From DAITQM01 sp036832975 (lineage in GTDB: Bacteria; Pseudomonadota; Gammaproteobacteria; Xanthomonadales; Wenzhouxiangellaceae), in NCBI GenBank assembly GCA_036832975.1, contig DAITQM010000033.1, positions 1 to 26,906 of the forward strand: a stretch of 26,906 nt of DNA, written 5' to 3'. Below the pieces are notes generated by a model. The model was not told the origin of the DNA and did not search any database. It saw only the letters and a list, made by a program, of their open reading frames with translations. A program made the translations under genes and the position numbers. This document shows positions 24,589-26,906 of this stretch, in pieces; position 1 is the stretch's first letter; the number at the start of each line of letters is the position of its first letter.

Positions 24589-25408
24589 TGCGCGGCACGA
24601 AAGCGCCGAGCAGGCGGCTAAGATCGGTCGCCGCCGCAGCCCCGACGCGCATCGTCTCGTCGTGCGTCAATGGCTCCGGATTCAGGCCGGCGGCGTAATT
24701 GGTGATCGTCGACACCACCGCGACCGACATGCCGAGATGGCGCGCCACCAGGCACTCGGGCACGGTGGACATCCCGACGACATCGGCGCCGAGCCGGCGG
24801 AAAGCCCGGATCTCGGCCGGGGTCTCGAAACTCGGGCCCGAGACCATCAGATAAACCCCCTCGGCAAGGTCGATGCCGCAATCGGTGGCGGCGGCGTGCA
24901 GCGCCCTCAGCAGCACAGGGTCGTAGGCCGCGGTCAGGTCGAGGAAGCGCGGGCCTAGAGCGTCGTCGTTCGGACCGATCAGAGGGTTCGCGCCGCTGAG
25001 ATTGATATGGTCGCGAATCGCCATCAGGCGCCCTGGACCGACGGCCGGATCGAGACTGCCGGCGGCGTTGGTCAGAATCAACCGCCGGGCACCGGCGGCA
25101 TGCAGGCTGCGGATCAGCACCTTCAATGGGCCGAAACCCCGGCCTTCGTAATAGTGGACCCGGCCTTGCAGGACGGCGACCGGGGCGCCGGCGAAATCCC
25201 CAACGACGAGACGGCCGATATGGCCGGCAACGCTCGGTTTGGGATAGCCGGGAATGCCGGCGTAATCGAGCACGGCGCGCGCCTCGACCGCCGCGGCGAT
25301 CGCCCCCAGACCACTGCCGAGCTGGATCACCGTCTCCGGAAACGGCGCGACATGCTGGGCAAGATACGCCGCCGCCGCGGCATGATCGTCGCTATGCCGG
25401 GCGCTCAT
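24566..25408 (-). CDS. punA: Purine nucleoside phosphorylase (trimeric, 6-oxopurine type)
   Basis: This 280-aa cytoplasmic enzyme splits purine nucleosides with phosphate to base and ribose-1-phosphate. The class I PNP/MTAP fold is shown by the phosphate loop GSGLG (31-35), His63, GRVHYYEG (82-89), the NAAGSL strand, GPSFETPAE (Glu195), VGMSTVPE (Met213) and ITNYAAG with Asn237. Asn at 237 (Asp in MTA phosphorylases) favours inosine/guanosine over adenosine-type substrates, as known for this family. It is the last gene of a three-gene salvage operon: its ATG overlaps the HGPRT stop (25405-25408). The freed hypoxanthine or guanine would feed the enzyme encoded just before it. Confidence 0.92.
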   Translation of the reverse strand: MSARHSDDHAAAAAYLAQHVAPFPETVIQLGSGLGAIAAAVEARAVLDYAGIPGYPKPSVAGHIGRLVVGDFAGAPVAVLQGRVHYYEGRGFGPLKVLIRSLHAAGARRLILTNAAGSLDPAVGPGRLMAIRDHINLSGANPLIGPNDDALGPRFLDLTAAYDPVLLRALHAAATDCGIDLAEGVYLMVSGPSFETPAEIRAFRRLGADVVGMSTVPECLVARHLGMSVAVVSTITNYAAGLNPEPLTHDETMRVGAAAATDLSRLLGAFVPRITARGAP

Positions 25409-25995
25409 CGGACCGTGGGCCGGCCGGCGCTTGCTTCGAGCGCGGCGAGATTCAAACCTTTCCGTTCGAGAATCTCGGCGGGCCGTAGGCCATGAATTTC
25501 ATGCGGAAACACCAGCCAGTCGTCGGTGACGCGCAGGAAGTAATCGGGCGCGAGATCGGTCGTGTTGCGCTGCGGTTTGTAATAGACGGTGGCGATGCGG
25601 ATCACTTCCGGCAGATTGCGCCGGCAGCGGCGCTGCAATTCGGCGATGATCGCTTTCAGGCTGCGGCCCGAATCGAACACGTCATCGACCAGCAGCAGGC
25701 TGTCTTCGGCATTCAAATTTTCGATCAGATATTCCAGGCCGTGGACACGGACGATTTTTTGCTGCTCCATGCCATGGTACGACGAAGTCCGGATCGCGAT
25801 GTGGTCGGCCTTGACGCCGTGATAATCGAGAATTTCCTGCACCGCGATGCCGATCGGCGTGCCGCCGCGCCACACCCCGGCGATCATCGCCGGCGTGAAA
25901 CCGCTGGCCAGAATCTGGTAGCCGAGACGAAAAGAATCCTCGAGCAGACTCTGCGCCGAGATATAGGTTTTGTCGACCGTGTTATTGGTGTTCAT
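25405..25995 (-). CDS. Hypoxanthine(-guanine) phosphoribosyltransferase
   Basis: This 196-aa type I phosphoribosyltransferase makes IMP/GMP from free base and PRPP. The PRPP loop is LLLVDDVFDSGRS (100-112). AGVWRGGTPIGIAVQEIL (39-56) is the N-terminal pyrophosphate-contacting loop, and RTSSY precedes the flexible loop. The C-terminal DDWLVFPHEI is the purine-binding part seen in the HGPRT/XPRT group. It resembles the archaeal/Gpt-like branch more than E. coli Hpt, so guanine or xanthine use cannot be excluded. It is coupled by ATGA overlaps to upp upstream (25992-25995) and to the PNP downstream. Confidence 0.9.
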   Translation of the reverse strand: MNTNNTVDKTYISAQSLLEDSFRLGYQILASGFTPAMIAGVWRGGTPIGIAVQEILDYHGVKADHIAIRTSSYHGMEQQKIVRVHGLEYLIENLNAEDSLLLVDDVFDSGRSLKAIIAELQRRCRRNLPEVIRIATVYYKPQRNTTDLAPDYFLRVTDDWLVFPHEIHGLRPAEILERKGLNLAALEASAGRPTVR

Positions 25996-26645
25996 TCGAC
26001 AGTGCCGTACAATCGGTCGCCGGCGTCACCGAGGCCCGGCACGATATAACCCCGATGATCGAGGTGATCGTCGATCGCCGCTGTGTAAACCGGCACGTCC
26101 GGGTGGTGCGTCGCAAGTTCGGCTATGCCTTCGGGCGCGGCAAGCACCGAGATCAATCTGAGGCGCTTCGCCCCGGCTTTTTTCAACACCTCGAGCGCCG
26201 CCGTGGCCGAATGACCGGTGGCCAGCATCGGATCGACGACAATGACCAGCCGTTCATCGAGCCCGGCAGGCAATTTGCAGTAATACCGTCTCGCTTCAAG
26301 GGTTTTCTCATCACGCGCCATCCCGATCATGCCGACCGGCGCTTCGGGCAGCAGTTGGCGAAAGCCGTCGAGCAAGCCGTTGCCGGCGCGCAGAATCGAC
26401 ACGACACAGGGCAGCGGCTCGGCCAGGACCTCGCCGGCCGCCGATCCGATCGGGGTCGTGACCCGGACCGCCGCCAGCGGCAGATCGTCGAGAGCGCGGG
26501 CGGCAAGCAGCAGGCCGACCTCGGCCAGCAAGCGGCGGAACTCGCCCGGCCCCGCCGTCGCATCGCGCAACCGTGTCAGGCGGTCGCGGAGCAGCGGGTG
26601 GGCGACGACGATCGCCTGCGGTCCAGTCCGTGTGTTCTCGTTCAT
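25992..26645 (-). CDS. upp: Uracil phosphoribosyltransferase
   Basis: This 217-aa enzyme converts uracil and PRPP to UMP. The N-terminus has VVAHPLLRDRLTRLRD and EFRRLLAEVGLLLA. The middle has VVSILRAGNGLLDGF and VGMIGMARDEKTLEARRYYCKLP, and the PRPP loop is DPMLATGHSA (138-147). The C-terminal uracil loop GYIVPGLGDAGDR (199-211) is diagnostic. Length (about 210) is normal. The ATG at 26645 is chosen because homology begins there; the open frame runs on to 26798 through non-conserved sequence. It is first in the operon. A GATAAT on the minus strand (26680-26685) is a candidate -10, about 35 bases before the start. Confidence 0.95.
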   Translation of the reverse strand: MNENTRTGPQAIVVAHPLLRDRLTRLRDATAGPGEFRRLLAEVGLLLAARALDDLPLAAVRVTTPIGSAAGEVLAEPLPCVVSILRAGNGLLDGFRQLLPEAPVGMIGMARDEKTLEARRYYCKLPAGLDERLVIVVDPMLATGHSATAALEVLKKAGAKRLRLISVLAAPEGIAELATHHPDVPVYTAAIDDHLDHRGYIVPGLGDAGDRLYGTVE

Positions 26646-26783
26646 GGTTCGCTCGATAAAGCGTTGCACGGGACGACGTATTATCCCCGATGATGGCGGC
26701 GTCGTGCGGCGCCGGGCCTGCTTACGGCCATTCGAACGAATCGCGCAACAAGCGATCGGCCCCGGCGTGATAGGTGTGGGTAT

Positions 26784-26906
26784 ACCCAATAGTTGCATAA
26801 ATTTTGCTCGACTTCATTAAATTCGCTATGAAATCATATAGTTATGTCGCCATTAGCAGGAAAATCGAATTCATCTAAGGTGACGCGCCCGGTTTCTCGC
26901 CCAAGC
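26784..26906 (+). mobile_element. Family A palindromic element, left part (cut by window edge)
   Basis: It starts ACCCAATAGTTGCATAAATTTTGCTCG and runs to the edge through GTTTCTCGCCCAAGC, matching 7282-7405 of the complete copy. The 15-bp inner repeat is reached but its partner is outside. Compared with the copy at 1-102 it is inverted and nearly identical (4 differences in 102). Confidence 0.8.

Overview
The window is GC-rich, densely coded bacterial chromosome. The gene families (HlyD-type adaptor, TolB/TPR membrane proteins of the 'ELKRR-vlRVAvAY' type, TraB/GumN lipoprotein, BCP peroxiredoxin, membrane pyrophosphatase, several exported peptidases) suggest an environmental gammaproteobacterium, probably an uncultured one. 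The phylum is inferred from the protein families; no rRNA or tRNA gene was found to fix it.

Layout. 1-102: end of a dispersed repeat (family A). 131-1381 (-): HlyD-type efflux adaptor. 1545-1593: a well-formed FNR/ANR/DNR-type class II promoter that now reads into a truncated porin (1614-2144). 2206-4008: exported DUF885 protein with an HEAVPGHH motif. 4166-6283 and 7761-9497: two paralogous TolB/TPR membrane proteins. Between them lie a translationally coupled pair (79-aa protein plus AbiEii-like nucleotidyltransferase) and the one complete family A element. 9633-13031: Tricorn-like S41 protease. 13272-15287: membrane pyrophosphatase of the K+-dependent type. 15570-16454: AraC-family regulator. 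16554-18131: exported amidohydrolase. On the minus strand: fatty acid desaturase (18094-19017), small GNAT acetyltransferase (19063-19332), Vgb-like beta-propeller (19413-20405) and exported BCP peroxiredoxin (20502-21053). Plus strand again: S9 prolyl oligopeptidase (21219-23354) and TraB/GumN lipoprotein (23611-24588). 24566-26645 (-): nucleobase salvage operon, upp - HGPRT - PNP, with two ATGA junctions. 26784-26906: family A repeat again, inverted relative to the first.

The four exported or periplasmic hydrolases (DUF885, Tricorn-like, S9, amidohydrolase) suggest scavenging of peptides. The salvage operon would recycle purines and uracil.

The most unusual content is non-coding. Two families of small palindromic elements are present. 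Family A has ACCCAAT...ATTGGGT ends; one copy is full length (313 bp) with nested internal inverted repeats, two are internally deleted, and two are cut by the window edges. Family B has CAGG(T/C)TGTTGAAAAA ends. Two copies of 151/152 bp begin at the base after a stop codon and contain several hairpins plus two interleaved inverted repeats. A third copy has shrunk to a 43-bp perfect hairpin next to the GNAT start codon.
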